In this document: positions 1 to 9,839 of the stretch, in pieces | Layout of the letters: the number at the start of each line of letters is the position of its first letter | How positions within the stretch are numbered: the stretch's first letter is position 1 | Origin: Vulcanimicrobium sp035943995 | GTDB lineage: Bacteria; Vulcanimicrobiota; Vulcanimicrobiia; Vulcanimicrobiales; Vulcanimicrobiaceae | Length of the DNA: 50,205 bases | Direction of reading: 5' to 3' | Assembly: GCA_035943995.1 (NCBI GenBank) | Contig: DASZBS010000136.1 | Coordinates: 1 to 50,205 of the forward strand | Translations under genes and position numbers: made by a program | The notes under the pieces: model-generated | The model's input: the letters and a program-made list of their open reading frames with translations, nothing else | The model's database searches: none | Told to the model about the DNA's origin: nothing

Positions 1-2
1 TC

Positions 3-1313
3 AACGACAGCCTCATGGCTACCGTCGTGCGCGCCGGCGAGCAGAAGCGGATGGTCGCCGTGCTGTTCATCGACGTGGACGGCTTCAAGAACGTGAACGA
101 CACGATGGGACATTCGGCCGGCGACGTGCTGCTCAAAGCGCTCGCTAACCGCTTGCGCTCCAACACGCGACAAACAGACTGCGTCGCGCGCATGGGCGGG
201 GACGAGTTCGTCGCCGTCCTCGACGACGTCGGCGGCGCCGAGCGCGCCGAGCAGGTCGCCCGGCACCTTGCGGCCGCCACGGCGAAGCCGATTCGTTTCG
301 GCGAAGAAGAGATCGTGCTGACCTGCAGCATCGGCATCGCGCTGTTCCCCGCCGACGGCGACGACGCGGAAACGCTGATCCGCAACGCGGATGCGGCGAT
401 GTATCAGGCCAAGCGCAACGGGCGCGCGCAGGCATGCTTCTTCACGCCGGCGATGCATCATGCGGCCGAACGGCTGCTGCGGCTCGACGGGCGCCTGCGC
501 AAAGCGCTCGGCTCGGGCGGCTTTCGGCTCGACTACCAGCCGATCTACGAGTTGAACGGAACGCTGTGTGCGAGCGAAGCGCTCATCCGCTGGCCGCAGC
601 CGGACGGGACCGTGGTCCAGCCCGACGATTTCGTCCCCTACGCGGAAGAATCAGGGCTCATCGTGGCCATCGGCGCTTGGGCGCTGCGCACCGCCTGTTT
701 TCGAAACGCCGCATGGAGCCGGGCGGCGCGGCCGCTGCGCGTGACGGTCAACGTTTCGGCGAAGCAGCTCGCGGATCCGGACTTCGCGCGCACGGTGCGC
801 GGCGCGCTCGGCGACTCCGGCATGTCGCCGGAGCTCCTCGAGCTGGAACTCACCGAAACGGCGATGTGTGCGAACGTCGAGCGCACCGCCGCGGTCGTTC
901 GCGAGCTGCGCGAGCTGGGTATTCGCTTCGCGGTCGACGACTTCGGAACCGGCTACAACTCGCTGACGACGCTGCGGTCGTTCGTCGTCGACACGCTGAA
1001 GCTGGACATGTGCTTCGTCGCCGACATCGCCACGAGCCCGGTGGACCAAGCGATCGCCGCCGCGGTGATCGGCGCCGCCCACCGGTTGGGCGCGACGGTC
1101 ACCGCGGAAGGCGTCGAAACGGCCGGCCAGCGCGCGACGCTCACGGCGCTCGAGTGCGACGCCGCTCAGGGCTTCCTGTTCGGCCGGCCGATGCCGGCGG
1201 AGTCGTTTCGCGAGCTGCTGCACGGCGGTTCGTGGGCGAGCGGCGGCGAGCGTCTCGCAACGGCGCGCGTGGCGGTCCCCCGCCTCGCGCGTCTCGCCGC
1301 GTCAACCAGCTAA
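3..1313 (+). CDS. GGDEF-EAL domain protein (c-di-GMP turnover), 5' end outside window
   Basis: The reading frame is open to the left edge, so this is the C-terminal part of a longer protein. The first domain is a diguanylate cyclase (GGDEF) domain with an intact MGGDEF signature and an RQTD motif five residues before it, which matches the RxxD inhibitory I-site. It is followed by an EAL phosphodiesterase domain with SEALIRW, NVSAKQL, ELTET, DDFGTGYNSL, LKLD, AEGVET and AQGFLFG, so the metal-binding and catalytic residues appear complete. By family knowledge such proteins make or degrade the second messenger cyclic di-GMP; with both sites intact the net direction cannot be predicted. The missing N-terminus probably carries sensory or membrane domains. 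About 107 bp separate it from pyrG, so it is probably not co-transcribed with the glycosyltransferase block. Confidence 0.93.
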   Translation, partial: NDSLMATVVRAGEQKRMVAVLFIDVDGFKNVNDTMGHSAGDVLLKALANRLRSNTRQTDCVARMGGDEFVAVLDDVGGAERAEQVARHLAAATAKPIRFGEEEIVLTCSIGIALFPADGDDAETLIRNADAAMYQAKRNGRAQACFFTPAMHHAAERLLRLDGRLRKALGSGGFRLDYQPIYELNGTLCASEALIRWPQPDGTVVQPDDFVPYAEESGLIVAIGAWALRTACFRNAAWSRAARPLRVTVNVSAKQLADPDFARTVRGALGDSGMSPELLELELTETAMCANVERTAAVVRELRELGIRFAVDDFGTGYNSLTTLRSFVVDTLKLDMCFVADIATSPVDQAIAAAVIGAAHRLGATVTAEGVETAGQRATLTALECDAAQGFLFGRPMPAESFRELLHGGSWASGGERLATARVAVPRLARLAASTS

Positions 1314-1420
1314 ACGCGCCACGACTGGTCCGTGCGCTCGGCCGCGTCGTTCTCTAAACTAACCTGCGGATGCTCGCGGGCGGGGTTCCGCCCCCCGCTT
1401 GGTGAAGCGAAGCATTCCCC

Positions 1421-3072
<1,652 letters not shown>

Positions 3073-3076
<4 letters not shown>

Positions 3077-3816
3077 ACGCCGCGGACATCACCGTCGTCG
3101 TCCTCGCGCGAGACGAGGCGACGCGGCTCGGACACCTGCTCGCGCAGCTGCCGCGCGGCGTACGCGTGTTCGTGCTCGACGCCGCGTCGCAGGACGACAC
3201 CGCGAACGTCGCGCGCGCGCACGGTGCCGACGTCGAGACGCGGCCGTGGACCGGATTCGTGAACGCGCGGCGCTACGCGTTGGGCCGCGTTGCGACGCGC
3301 TGGGCGCTGATGCTCGACGCCGACGAGCTGCTCGACGACACGCTGCGCGACGCGATCCCTGCGGCGAGCGGCGACGTCGCGGGCTACCGTTTGCGGCGCG
3401 TGACGATGCTGTGCGGACGGCCGGTGCGCGCCGCCGGCTGGTCGAACGAACGGTTACTGCGGCTCTTTCGCACCGACCGCGCGCGGGTTGCCGCGAACGA
3501 GCTCGGCGCCGACCTGCACGAGCGCTGGATCGTCGACGGACCGATCGCCGATCTCCCCGGCGCGATCGTGCACGACTCGTACCCGACGCTCGCGTCGTAC
3601 CGCGCGAAGTTCGACCGCTACACGACCGTCGAGGCTGCGGCGCTGGTCCCGTCGCACCGCGCGTACCTGCGCGCGCTCGCGACGATGGTGCCGCGCTTTC
3701 TGTGGTCGATGCTGCGCTACGGCGGGTGGCGCGACGGCTGGCGCGGTTACTTCGTCGCGTGGGAGAGCGCGCGCTACCGCGTGGTCGTGCGCGCCAAAGC
3801 GCTGCGGCACGCGTAG
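3073..3816 (+). CDS. Glycosyltransferase family 2 (KdtX/WaaE-like)
   Basis: The protein has the GT-A fold pattern of small LPS-core type family 2 glycosyltransferases: an N-terminal ITVVVLARDEA strand, VLDAASQDDTANVARAHGA, RPWTGF and a metal-binding LMLDADELLD motif near residues 75-85. Such enzymes transfer a sugar from a nucleotide-sugar donor to a glycan or lipid at the cytoplasmic membrane. The frame has no ATG, GTG or TTG between the N-terminal strand and far inside pyrG. The best start is CTG at 3073, overlapping the pyrG stop as CTGA; the next candidate, GTG 3166, would remove the first nucleotide-binding strand. Length from CTG is 247 residues. Two family 4 glycosyltransferases follow, suggesting a surface glycan or glycolipid cluster. 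Acceptor and donor are unknown. Confidence 0.88.
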
Positions 3817-3890
3817 CGATCATGGTGATGGACCGAGCGCAGCAGCATCGATCCTTGCCCGGATTGTCGCTGCGAGGTCGGACGTGGGGG

Positions 3891-3909
3891 CCCCATGCGA
3901 AGCATGGGG
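3891..3909. repeat. Perfect hairpin CCCCATGC-GAA-GCATGGGG
   Basis: An 8-bp perfect stem with a GAA loop lies in the 118-bp gap between the family 2 and first family 4 glycosyltransferase genes, 26 bp before the GTG start at 3935. The central GCGAAGC heptamer is known as an exceptionally stable DNA mini-hairpin. There is no following T-run, so it is not a classical terminator. Its role, such as mRNA stability or translational insulation, is unknown. Confidence 0.7.
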
Positions 3910-3934
3910 GGCGCGGAGCCTGGGGCGGAGCGCC

Positions 3935-4936
3935 GTGAGCCCCGACGTCGCGCTCGACGTGCGCGAGACGTCGCATATGTCGGCCGGGATGCTCGCGTAC
4001 GTGCGCGCTCTCCGCAAGCTCTTGCCGCGCGTCGCGCCGGATCTGCGGCTCGCGGAGTTCGGCAGCGGCGACAACTTCGACGCCGCCGAGCAGCTCGGGA
4101 TGCCGCTCGCGCTCGCGCGCGCGCGCCCGCGGCTCGTCCACTTTCCGACGCCGTTCGTGCCGCGCGTCGTGCCCGCGCCGCACGTCGTCACCGTGCACGA
4201 CGTGATCGACCTGGAGTTCCCGCAGTACGCGAAGCGCAAGGTCGGCCCGTATTTCCGGCAGGTGGTCGGGCCGGTGCTGCGTTCGGCGCGCGCGGTGATC
4301 ACCGACGACGACGCCACCGTCGCGCTGCTCGCGCGTTTCCTGCGCGTCGACCCCGCACGCGTGCGCGTCGTGCCGCTCGGCGTCGACGCGCCCGATCCCA
4401 TGCCGGACCCCGTCGTGCGCCCGCGCCCGTACCTGTTCTACGCAGGGAACCACCGCCCGCACAAGGACCTCGCCACGCTGGTGACGGCGTGGGCGTCGCT
4501 CCCTGACGGCGACGCCGTCGATCTCATCCTCACCGGGCCGGAAGAGCCCGCTCTGCGCGGCGCGCGCCACGCGCAAGGCGAGCTGATCTTCCTGGGCGAC
4601 CGCACCGCGGACGACGTCTGGCGCTTTCATCGCGGCGCGCTCGCGTACGTTCATCCCGCGCTGCGCGAAGGGTTCGGGCTGCCGCTGCTGGAGGCGCTGC
4701 GCGTAGGGACACCGGCGATCGCGGCGGACACCGCGACGCCGGCGGTGCTCGCGCCGTACGTGCACCGCTACGCGGCGCACGATGCCGTCGCGCTGCGCGC
4801 GCTGCTGCTGCGCGCGATCGAGCAGCCCGGCGCGTTCCGTGCGGACGCGGAGCGCGCGCGCGAAGCGACCGCGCACCTGACGTGGGAGCGCACCGCGCGC
4901 GCGACGGCGGACGTCTACCGCGAGCTGCTGCGATGA
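3935..4936 (+). CDS. Glycosyltransferase family 4, copy 1
   Basis: This 333-residue GT-B enzyme has the C-terminal donor-binding domain typical of family 4: a conserved FYAGNHRPHKDL loop, LILTGPEE, and the EX7E motif in REGFGLPLLEAL. It transfers a sugar from a nucleotide-sugar to an undetermined acceptor. The start is GTG 3935, giving SPDVALDVRET and then HMSAGMLAYVRAL, which lines up with the start of the next gene. Copy 2 begins immediately at the ATGA overlap (4933-4936). The two products share the SAGM...AY.RAL...LPRVAPD N-terminus and the YAGNH.PHKDL.TL motif, so they are tandem paralogues. A stable hairpin lies just upstream, and the gene is probably transcribed from pyrG through the stalk-domain gene. 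Confidence 0.92.
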   Translation: MSPDVALDVRETSHMSAGMLAYVRALRKLLPRVAPDLRLAEFGSGDNFDAAEQLGMPLALARARPRLVHFPTPFVPRVVPAPHVVTVHDVIDLEFPQYAKRKVGPYFRQVVGPVLRSARAVITDDDATVALLARFLRVDPARVRVVPLGVDAPDPMPDPVVRPRPYLFYAGNHRPHKDLATLVTAWASLPDGDAVDLILTGPEEPALRGARHAQGELIFLGDRTADDVWRFHRGALAYVHPALREGFGLPLLEALRVGTPAIAADTATPAVLAPYVHRYAAHDAVALRALLLRAIEQPGAFRADAERAREATAHLTWERTARATADVYRELLR

Positions 4937-5916
4937 TCCGCGTGGTGCTCGCCGCGCGGCCGACGGCGCGCGCGTCGGCCGGGATGCGCGCGTACACGCG
5001 CGCGCTGCTCGAACGGTTACCGCGCGTCGCGCCGGACGTCGAGCTCGTGCCGGTCGAGTCGCCGCTCGCGCTGCACCCGCTCGCGCTGCGGACCGCGCGC
5101 CCGCAGCTGGTGCACCTGCCATACCTGGAAGCGGCGCCGCTCGTGCCGCGCCCGTACGTCGCGATGGTGCACGACCTGCTGCACCTGCGGTTTGCACACT
5201 TGTACTCGCGCGCGACGGCGCTCTACTGGCGGCTGTTCGCGGTGCCGCTCTACCGCAACGCGACGCGGCTGCTGGTGAGCGACCCGCGCGTCGCGGACGA
5301 CTGTGTCGCGTTGCTGGGCGTGCCGTCCGACCGCATCCGCGTGGTGCCGCTGGGCTACGACGAAGGGCTGCTCGGTGCGGCGCCGTGGGAAGCGGCGCGC
5401 CCGTATGCGTTCTACGCCGGCAACCACGCGCCGCACAAAGACCTCGGCACGCTGTACGCCGCGTGGGCCGCGCTCCCGGAAGAACTTCCGCTCGATCTCG
5501 TGCTGACGGGACGGGACGAGCCGGCGGTCCGTTCACGGTACGTGCGAACGAACGGGGCGATCGCGTTTCTCGGCGACGTCGACGACGCGACGCTGGCGCG
5601 GCGCTTTCGCGGTGCGCTGGCGTACGTCCAGCCGTCGCTCGCCGAAGGCTTCGGCATCCCGGCGCTGGAGGCGGCCGCGGGCGGCACGCCCGTCCTCGCG
5701 ACGGCGACCTCCGTGCCGGCGGCCGTCGCGCCCTACGCGCGGACGTTCGCGCCGGGCGATGCGAGCGCGCTCGCCGCGCTGCTCGCGGCGGTCGCGCGCG
5801 AGCCCGCGCGAGCGCGCGAACGGGCCGCCGAGGGCGCCGTCATGCTGCGGGCGTATACGTGGGATCGGTTCGCGGCCTCGACGGCCGCCGTCTATCGCGA
5901 GGTGGTATGCCCCTGA
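4933..5916 (+). CDS. Glycosyltransferase family 4, copy 2
   Basis: The 327-residue product is a GT-B glycosyltransferase with the same arrangement as its upstream neighbour: SAGMRAYTRALL at the N-terminus, HDLLHLRFAHLYS, FYAGNHAPHKDLGTL and the EX7E motif in AEGFGIPALEAA. It starts at the ATG that overlaps the upstream stop (ATGA), which implies translational coupling. The last 10 bp overlap the start of the secreted stalk-domain gene at 5907. Sequence divergence between the copies is greatest in the N-terminal acceptor half, which would fit a different acceptor. The substrate cannot be read from sequence. The shared motifs and equal lengths point to duplication rather than two separate acquisitions. 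Confidence 0.92.
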   Translation: MIRVVLAARPTARASAGMRAYTRALLERLPRVAPDVELVPVESPLALHPLALRTARPQLVHLPYLEAAPLVPRPYVAMVHDLLHLRFAHLYSRATALYWRLFAVPLYRNATRLLVSDPRVADDCVALLGVPSDRIRVVPLGYDEGLLGAAPWEAARPYAFYAGNHAPHKDLGTLYAAWAALPEELPLDLVLTGRDEPAVRSRYVRTNGAIAFLGDVDDATLARRFRGALAYVQPSLAEGFGIPALEAAAGGTPVLATATSVPAAVAPYARTFAPGDASALAALLAAVAREPARARERAAEGAVMLRAYTWDRFAASTAAVYREVVCP

Positions 5917-7454
5917 TCCGTCCCCTGGTCGCCGCGGTGCTCGCAGTGTGCGTCGCGGCGTGGGCGGTGCCCGCCTCGGCCGCGCCGCCGCCGAAAAAGG
6001 ACGACGTCCCCATCCGCGCGATCGCGATCATCGTCAACGGCGACGAGCTCGCGCGCGACCCCGCGCCGCGGCGCGTCGGCGGCCGCGTGCTCGTCCCCGT
6101 CGTGCGCATCTACAGCGCGCTGGGCATCAACGTCGCGCGCGACGGCGCGACGCTCGTCGCGTCGGCGCCCTCCAAGCGCATCACCGTCACGGTCGGCTCG
6201 AGCCGCGCGACGGTCGATACGCGCACCATCATGATGGACTCGCCGGCGATCGAGATCGACGGCGCGACCTACGTGCCGCTGCGCTTCGTGGCGGACTCGC
6301 TGGGCGCGCAGGTGACCTACGACCCCAAGGCCGAGCGCGTCGAGGTTACCTCGTCGGTGGTCGGCCGCGCGCCGGGGCTCGAGCAGCACACGCCCGGAGG
6401 CTCGACGCAGATCGTCGGCACGGTGAGCGCCGTCGACCTCGACTCCGCGCCCGAGACGGTCACGGTGACGCGCGGGCCCGGCGCGCGCACGATCGCGATC
6501 ACGTCCGACGCGCGGATCGTCGTGCAGGACGTCGTCACGCGCACCAGCACGCCGGCCTCGCTCAAGGACGTGCACGTCGGCGACGCGGTCAGCGTCATCT
6601 TGCGCCGCGACGGCGGGGTCGACGAAGTCGTCGCGCGCTACGCGTCGCGCGCGGGGATCATCGCGGCGGTCTCGCCGAGCGCGTTCGTGCTGCAGAACGG
6701 CTACGTCGTCACGCCCGACAAGAGCACGGACATCACCCTCAACGGGCAGCCCGCGGCGCTCGGCGACCTCAAGGTAGGCGACAACGCGACCGTGCGGCTC
6801 AACCCCGATACGGGCGAGAAGCGCCAGATCATCGTCGCGCGCGCGTCGCCGACGACACCCGGTCCGGCCGGCGCCGCGCAGATCACCGACGTCGCGATCA
6901 GCGCCAAGGGCGCGCTGCGCGCCGGCGACGCGTTCACCGTCACGCTGCACGGCACGCCCGGCGGCCGCGCGGCGTTCGACATCGGCACGTATCTCACGGG
7001 GATCGCGCTGCCCGAGACGCAACCGGGCACGTACTCGACGCGCTACACCGTTCCGCCCGGCGTCAACTTCAGCCGTACCACCGTGTACGGCCATCTCACG
7101 GTCGGTGCCACCGAGGCGCCGCGCGCGGAGGCCGCTCAGCTCGTCGCCGTGACGACGACGCCGCCGCAGATCGTCGACATCGCACCTCCCAACGGGCAGG
7201 TCGTCAACAACAGCAAACCGTCGATCTACGCGACGTACCGGTCGCCCACCGACGTCGGCATCAACGCGCAGTCGGTGCAGATCGAAGTCAACGGGCTCGA
7301 CGTCACCGCGTCGTCGACGCGCACCGACCAGTTCATCACGTACAGCCCCGGCGCCGCGCTGCCGGATGGGCCGGTCACGATCAAGGTGACGATCTACGAC
7401 AACGCCGGGAACAAGCAGTCGCGCTCGTGGACGTTCACCGTCCGCACGCATTAG
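5907..7454 (+). CDS. Secreted stalk-domain protein (copper amine oxidase-like N-terminal domain)
   Basis: The 515-residue product starts with a signal peptide (PLIRPLVAAVLAVCVAAW, cleavage near ASAA). A copper-amine-oxidase-like N-terminal 'stalk' domain follows at about residues 35-150, shown by IIVNGDEL, GGRVLVPVVRIYSALG, IDGATYVPLRFVADSLGA and DPKAERVEV. By family knowledge this small beta-rich module occurs in many secreted Terrabacteria proteins and does not imply amine oxidase activity. The remainder is beta-rich with repeated small domains and ends in an Ig-like region (PPQIVDIAPPNGQVVNNSKP ... YDNAGNKQSRSWTFTV). It probably acts at the cell surface. The ATG start overlaps the glycosyltransferase stop by 10 bp, so it may be handled or displayed together with the glycan made by those enzymes. 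That link is inference. Confidence 0.85.
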   Translation: MPLIRPLVAAVLAVCVAAWAVPASAAPPPKKDDVPIRAIAIIVNGDELARDPAPRRVGGRVLVPVVRIYSALGINVARDGATLVASAPSKRITVTVGSSRATVDTRTIMMDSPAIEIDGATYVPLRFVADSLGAQVTYDPKAERVEVTSSVVGRAPGLEQHTPGGSTQIVGTVSAVDLDSAPETVTVTRGPGARTIAITSDARIVVQDVVTRTSTPASLKDVHVGDAVSVILRRDGGVDEVVARYASRAGIIAAVSPSAFVLQNGYVVTPDKSTDITLNGQPAALGDLKVGDNATVRLNPDTGEKRQIIVARASPTTPGPAGAAQITDVAISAKGALRAGDAFTVTLHGTPGGRAAFDIGTYLTGIALPETQPGTYSTRYTVPPGVNFSRTTVYGHLTVGATEAPRAEAAQLVAVTTTPPQIVDIAPPNGQVVNNSKPSIYATYRSPTDVGINAQSVQIEVNGLDVTASSTRTDQFITYSPGAALPDGPVTIKVTIYDNAGNKQSRSWTFTVRTH

Positions 7455-7455
7455 T

Positions 7456-7480
7456 GTGTAGGCGCAAAGTGCGCCTACAC
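7456..7480. terminator. Perfect 11-bp inverted repeat after the stalk-domain gene
   Basis: Arms GTGTAGGCGCA and TGCGCCTACAC surround an AAG loop one base after the stop codon at 7454. The stem is strong, but no T-run follows (TCGCGTTCGG), so this is either an atypical terminator or an mRNA 3'-end stabiliser. A copy of the 19-bp dispersed repeat starts 11 bp downstream. Confidence 0.6.
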
Positions 7481-7490
7481 TCGCGTTCGG

Positions 7491-7509
7491 CCCTTCGACG
7501 AGCTCAGGG
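7491..7509 (-). repeat. Dispersed 19-bp repeat, copy 1 (inverted, one mismatch)
   Basis: The plus strand reads CCCTTCGACGAGCTCAGGG, the reverse complement of CCCTGAGCTCGTCGAAGGG. It differs by one base from the copies at 20502 and 21787. It lies between the stalk-domain gene and the lipoprotein gene. Confidence 0.8.
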
Positions 7510-7531
7510 CCGATCCGCCGCAATCGGCACC

Positions 7532-9118
7532 ATGGTGTTCGCGCTTGCGACTATGCTGTGCAGCTGCGGCGGTGCTTCGAGCGGCGGCGGCGGGGGCGCG
7601 AACGGCAACGCACCGCCGCTGGTGATGGCGCGCGTGAAGGACGCGGTCGTGCTCGACCCGTCGCACGCCACCGACGGTTTGTCGCTCAACACGACCAACG
7701 AAGTGCTGCAAGGCATCGTGACGTTCAAGCCGGGCTCGTTCGACGTCGTCGGCGACGCCGCGAAGTCGTGGACGCGCTCGGCCGACGGCAAGACGTGGAC
7801 GTTCGAGCTGTACCCGAACCTCGTGTTCTCCGACGGCACGCCGCTCGACGCCAAGGCGGTGAAGTTCAACCTGGACCGCTGGCGCCTCACCACGAATCCC
7901 GCGCACGGCAACTTCGCGTACACGTACTACGCGGACGACTTCGGCGGCTTCCCCGGCGTCATCACCGGCGTGCAAGCGCCGACGCCTACGCGCGTCGTGG
8001 TCACGCTCGCGAAACCGTTCGGGCCGTTCCTGCGCGACATCGCCGAGCAGTCGTTCGGCCTCGGCTCACCGCAAGCGATCAACGCCGATCCGAAGGCGTT
8101 CGAGCTCAAGCCGGTCGGCAGCGGGCCGTACATGGTCGCCGAGTGGCAGCGCGACGATCACATCACGCTCGTCGCGAACCCCAAGTGGCAAGGGCGGAAA
8201 CCCGGCTATCCGACGGTGATCATCCGCGACATCCCCGATCAGGCGACGAGCGTGCTGTCGATCCAGAAGGGCGACATCGACATGCTCACCGACCCGCGCC
8301 CCGACGACGCGAAGACGCTCGCGAAGCAGACCGGCATCACGGTCGTCGAGCAGCCGTCCAACAACGTGAGCTACGTCGCGATGGACGTGGAGAAGAAGCC
8401 GTTCGGCGACGTGCGCGTGCGCCGTGCGGTCGCGTACGCGCTCGACGCGGCGACGATGGCGACGAGCTTGTACTCGTCCGGCGCGGTCGTCGCCGACAAC
8501 TGGACGCCGCCGGGGATGCTCGGCGAGAACCCTGCGGTCAAAGCGTACGCGCACGACGTCGCCAAGGCGAGATCGCTGCTGGCGGCGGCCGGCTTCCCGC
8601 ACGGTTTCGCGACGACGCTGAGCTACTCGACCGCGCCGCGCCCGTATCTGCCCGAGCCGCAGCGCGTCGCGGAGACGATCCAGGCGGAGCTCGCGCTCGC
8701 GGGCATCCAGATCACGCTGCAGCCGTCGGAGTGGGGCGTGTTCCTGGACAAGATCAAGCACGGCCAGCACGAGATGTGCCTCATCGGCTGGACGGGCGAC
8801 AACGGCGATCCCGACAATTTCTTCTACCCGCTGCTGGATCAGGACTCGGCGCGCAAGGACGGCAACGCGCAGAACTACTCGTTCTGGCGCGATCCCGCGT
8901 TCCACAAACTGATGCTGGCGGGTCAGGCGACGGTCGACGACGCGAAGCGCAAGATCATCTACCAGCAGGCCAACGCGATGGTGCACGAACAGGCGCCGGC
9001 GATCTCGCTCGTGCACACGACCGTACCGTTGGTGATGAAGTCGTCGGTCGACGGCTTCGTCCCCAGCCCCAACACGTCGTACCACTTCAACTTGATCAAA
9101 GCACCCGTGGGGCAATGA
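7532..9118 (+). CDS. ABC transporter solute-binding lipoprotein, family 5 (peptide/oligopeptide type)
   Basis: The product belongs to the extracellular solute-binding family 5, which delivers peptides or other solutes to an ABC importer. Seen motifs include TNEVLQGIV near the N-terminus, WTFELYPNLVFSDGTPLDAKAVKFN, VGSGPYMV, FGDVRVRRAVAYALD and the C-terminal WTGDNGDPDNFFYPLL. Starting at ATG 7532 gives 528 residues and a short hydrophobic leader ending in LCSC, a plausible lipobox. That version has no positive charge before the hydrophobic stretch. GTG 7469 is in frame and would add an Arg-rich n-region (RSALRRAQGR) encoded partly by the 19-bp repeat, so the true start may be upstream. No permease or ATPase genes are adjacent, so the partner transporter lies elsewhere. 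The HIT gene overlaps its stop. Confidence 0.92.
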   Translation: MVFALATMLCSCGGASSGGGGGANGNAPPLVMARVKDAVVLDPSHATDGLSLNTTNEVLQGIVTFKPGSFDVVGDAAKSWTRSADGKTWTFELYPNLVFSDGTPLDAKAVKFNLDRWRLTTNPAHGNFAYTYYADDFGGFPGVITGVQAPTPTRVVVTLAKPFGPFLRDIAEQSFGLGSPQAINADPKAFELKPVGSGPYMVAEWQRDDHITLVANPKWQGRKPGYPTVIIRDIPDQATSVLSIQKGDIDMLTDPRPDDAKTLAKQTGITVVEQPSNNVSYVAMDVEKKPFGDVRVRRAVAYALDAATMATSLYSSGAVVADNWTPPGMLGENPAVKAYAHDVAKARSLLAAAGFPHGFATTLSYSTAPRPYLPEPQRVAETIQAELALAGIQITLQPSEWGVFLDKIKHGQHEMCLIGWTGDNGDPDNFFYPLLDQDSARKDGNAQNYSFWRDPAFHKLMLAGQATVDDAKRKIIYQQANAMVHEQAPAISLVHTTVPLVMKSSVDGFVPSPNTSYHFNLIKAPVGQ

Positions 9119-9471
9119 CGATGGCGACGGATTCGAGCTGCATCTTCTGCATGATCGCGAGCAAGGAGATCCCCGCGCACGAGGTGCTGCGCGACGAGCA
9201 CGTCGTCGCGTTCCACGACCTCAACCCGCAAGCCCCGACCCACGTCCTCGTGATACCGATCGAGCACGCGGCGCACCTGAGCGACTTCACCGCGTCGGCG
9301 ACCGACGAACGCGCCGCGCGCATCCTCACCGCGGCGGCGGAGATCGGCCGCAGCTTCGGCCGCGACGGCTACCGCGTCGTGATCAACGAAGGCCCCGACG
9401 GCGGCCAAACGGTGGGCCACCTCCACGCCCACGTCCTCGCAGGCCGCCACATGAAGTGGCCGCCCGGCTAG
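9115..9471 (+). CDS. HIT family nucleotide hydrolase/transferase
   Basis: Histidine-triad proteins hydrolyse nucleoside phosphoramidates and related nucleotides. The 118-residue product has the family's usual length. It shows CIFCMIASKEIPAH near the N-terminus, which resembles the zinc-binding start of bacterial HIT proteins, then DEHVVAFHDLNPQAPTHVLVIP, and the catalytic triad HLHAHVL with His102, His104 and His106. ATG 9115 overlaps the upstream stop as ATGA; ATG 9121 is an equally possible start and loses only two residues. The exact substrate is not predictable. Confidence 0.95.
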   Translation: MTMATDSSCIFCMIASKEIPAHEVLRDEHVVAFHDLNPQAPTHVLVIPIEHAAHLSDFTASATDERAARILTAAAEIGRSFGRDGYRVVINEGPDGGQTVGHLHAHVLAGRHMKWPPG

Positions 9472-9493
9472 AGTCCGACCCAAGCGGGCAGCT

Positions 9494-9522
9494 TTGACCG
9501 TCGGGCGTTCCTGTGGTATCGT
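9494..9522 (+). promoter_or_regulatory. Sigma-70-type promoter for rpsU
   Basis: TTGACC (9494-9499) and TATCGT (9517-9522) are separated by 17 bp, the optimal spacing. The region is intergenic and about 65 bp upstream of rpsU, which also has a strong purine-rich Shine-Dalgarno (GGAGGGAGG at about 9567-9575). Confidence 0.7.
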
Positions 9523-9586
9523 TCTCGTTCGGGCCCGTTTGGGTCACGAAGCGGTTTCGACCGCGCGGAGGGAGGTGTTCTAGTAG

Positions 9587-9757
9587 ATGGAGATTCGAGT
9601 CGCACCGGGCGAGACGATCGAGAGCGCATTGCGCCGGTTCAAGAAGGCGACCCAGAAGGCCGGCGTCCTCGCGGAAGCCCGCAAGCACGAGCACTACGAG
9701 AAGCCCAGCGTCCGCCGCAAGAAGAAGAGCGCCGCCGCCCGCAAGCGCCGCAGCTAA
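9587..9757 (+). CDS. rpsU: 30S ribosomal protein bS21
   Basis: The 56-residue basic protein starts MEIRVAPGETIESALRRFKK and continues with ARKHEHYEKPSVRRKKKSAA, the hallmark of bS21. It is a small-subunit protein that helps 16S rRNA pair with mRNA at initiation. The ATG is preceded by GGAGG about 11 nt upstream, one of the few strong Shine-Dalgarno sequences in this window. It forms its own transcription unit, with a consensus-like promoter upstream and an intrinsic terminator 24 bp downstream. In many bacteria rpsU lies next to yqeY, as here. Confidence 0.97.
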   Translation: MEIRVAPGETIESALRRFKKATQKAGVLAEARKHEHYEKPSVRRKKKSAAARKRRS

Positions 9758-9781
9758 GCGAGCGCAAGCCCAGCAACGACG

Positions 9782-9813
9782 AAGGCGCCTCGGATTCCGG
9801 GGCGCCTTTTCTT
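9782..9813 (+). terminator. Intrinsic terminator after rpsU
   Basis: A 12-bp stem (AAGGCGCCTCGG / CCGGGGCGCCTT, one G-T pair) with an ATT loop is followed by TTCTT, giving TTTTCTT overall. This is a classical Rho-independent terminator. Confidence 0.9.
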
Positions 9814-9839
9814 ACCGCAACCAAGATTCGACACACAGC

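Noticed and set aside
3089..5536. 815-codon minus-strand open frame opposite the glycosyltransferases
   Set aside because: Arg/Ala/Pro-rich composition with no family resemblance, as expected for antisense of GC-rich coding DNA; the plus-strand genes are clear.
5907..7454. Calling the stalk-domain protein a copper amine oxidase
   Set aside because: Only the small N-terminal module of that name is present; the catalytic domain and its cofactor site are absent.
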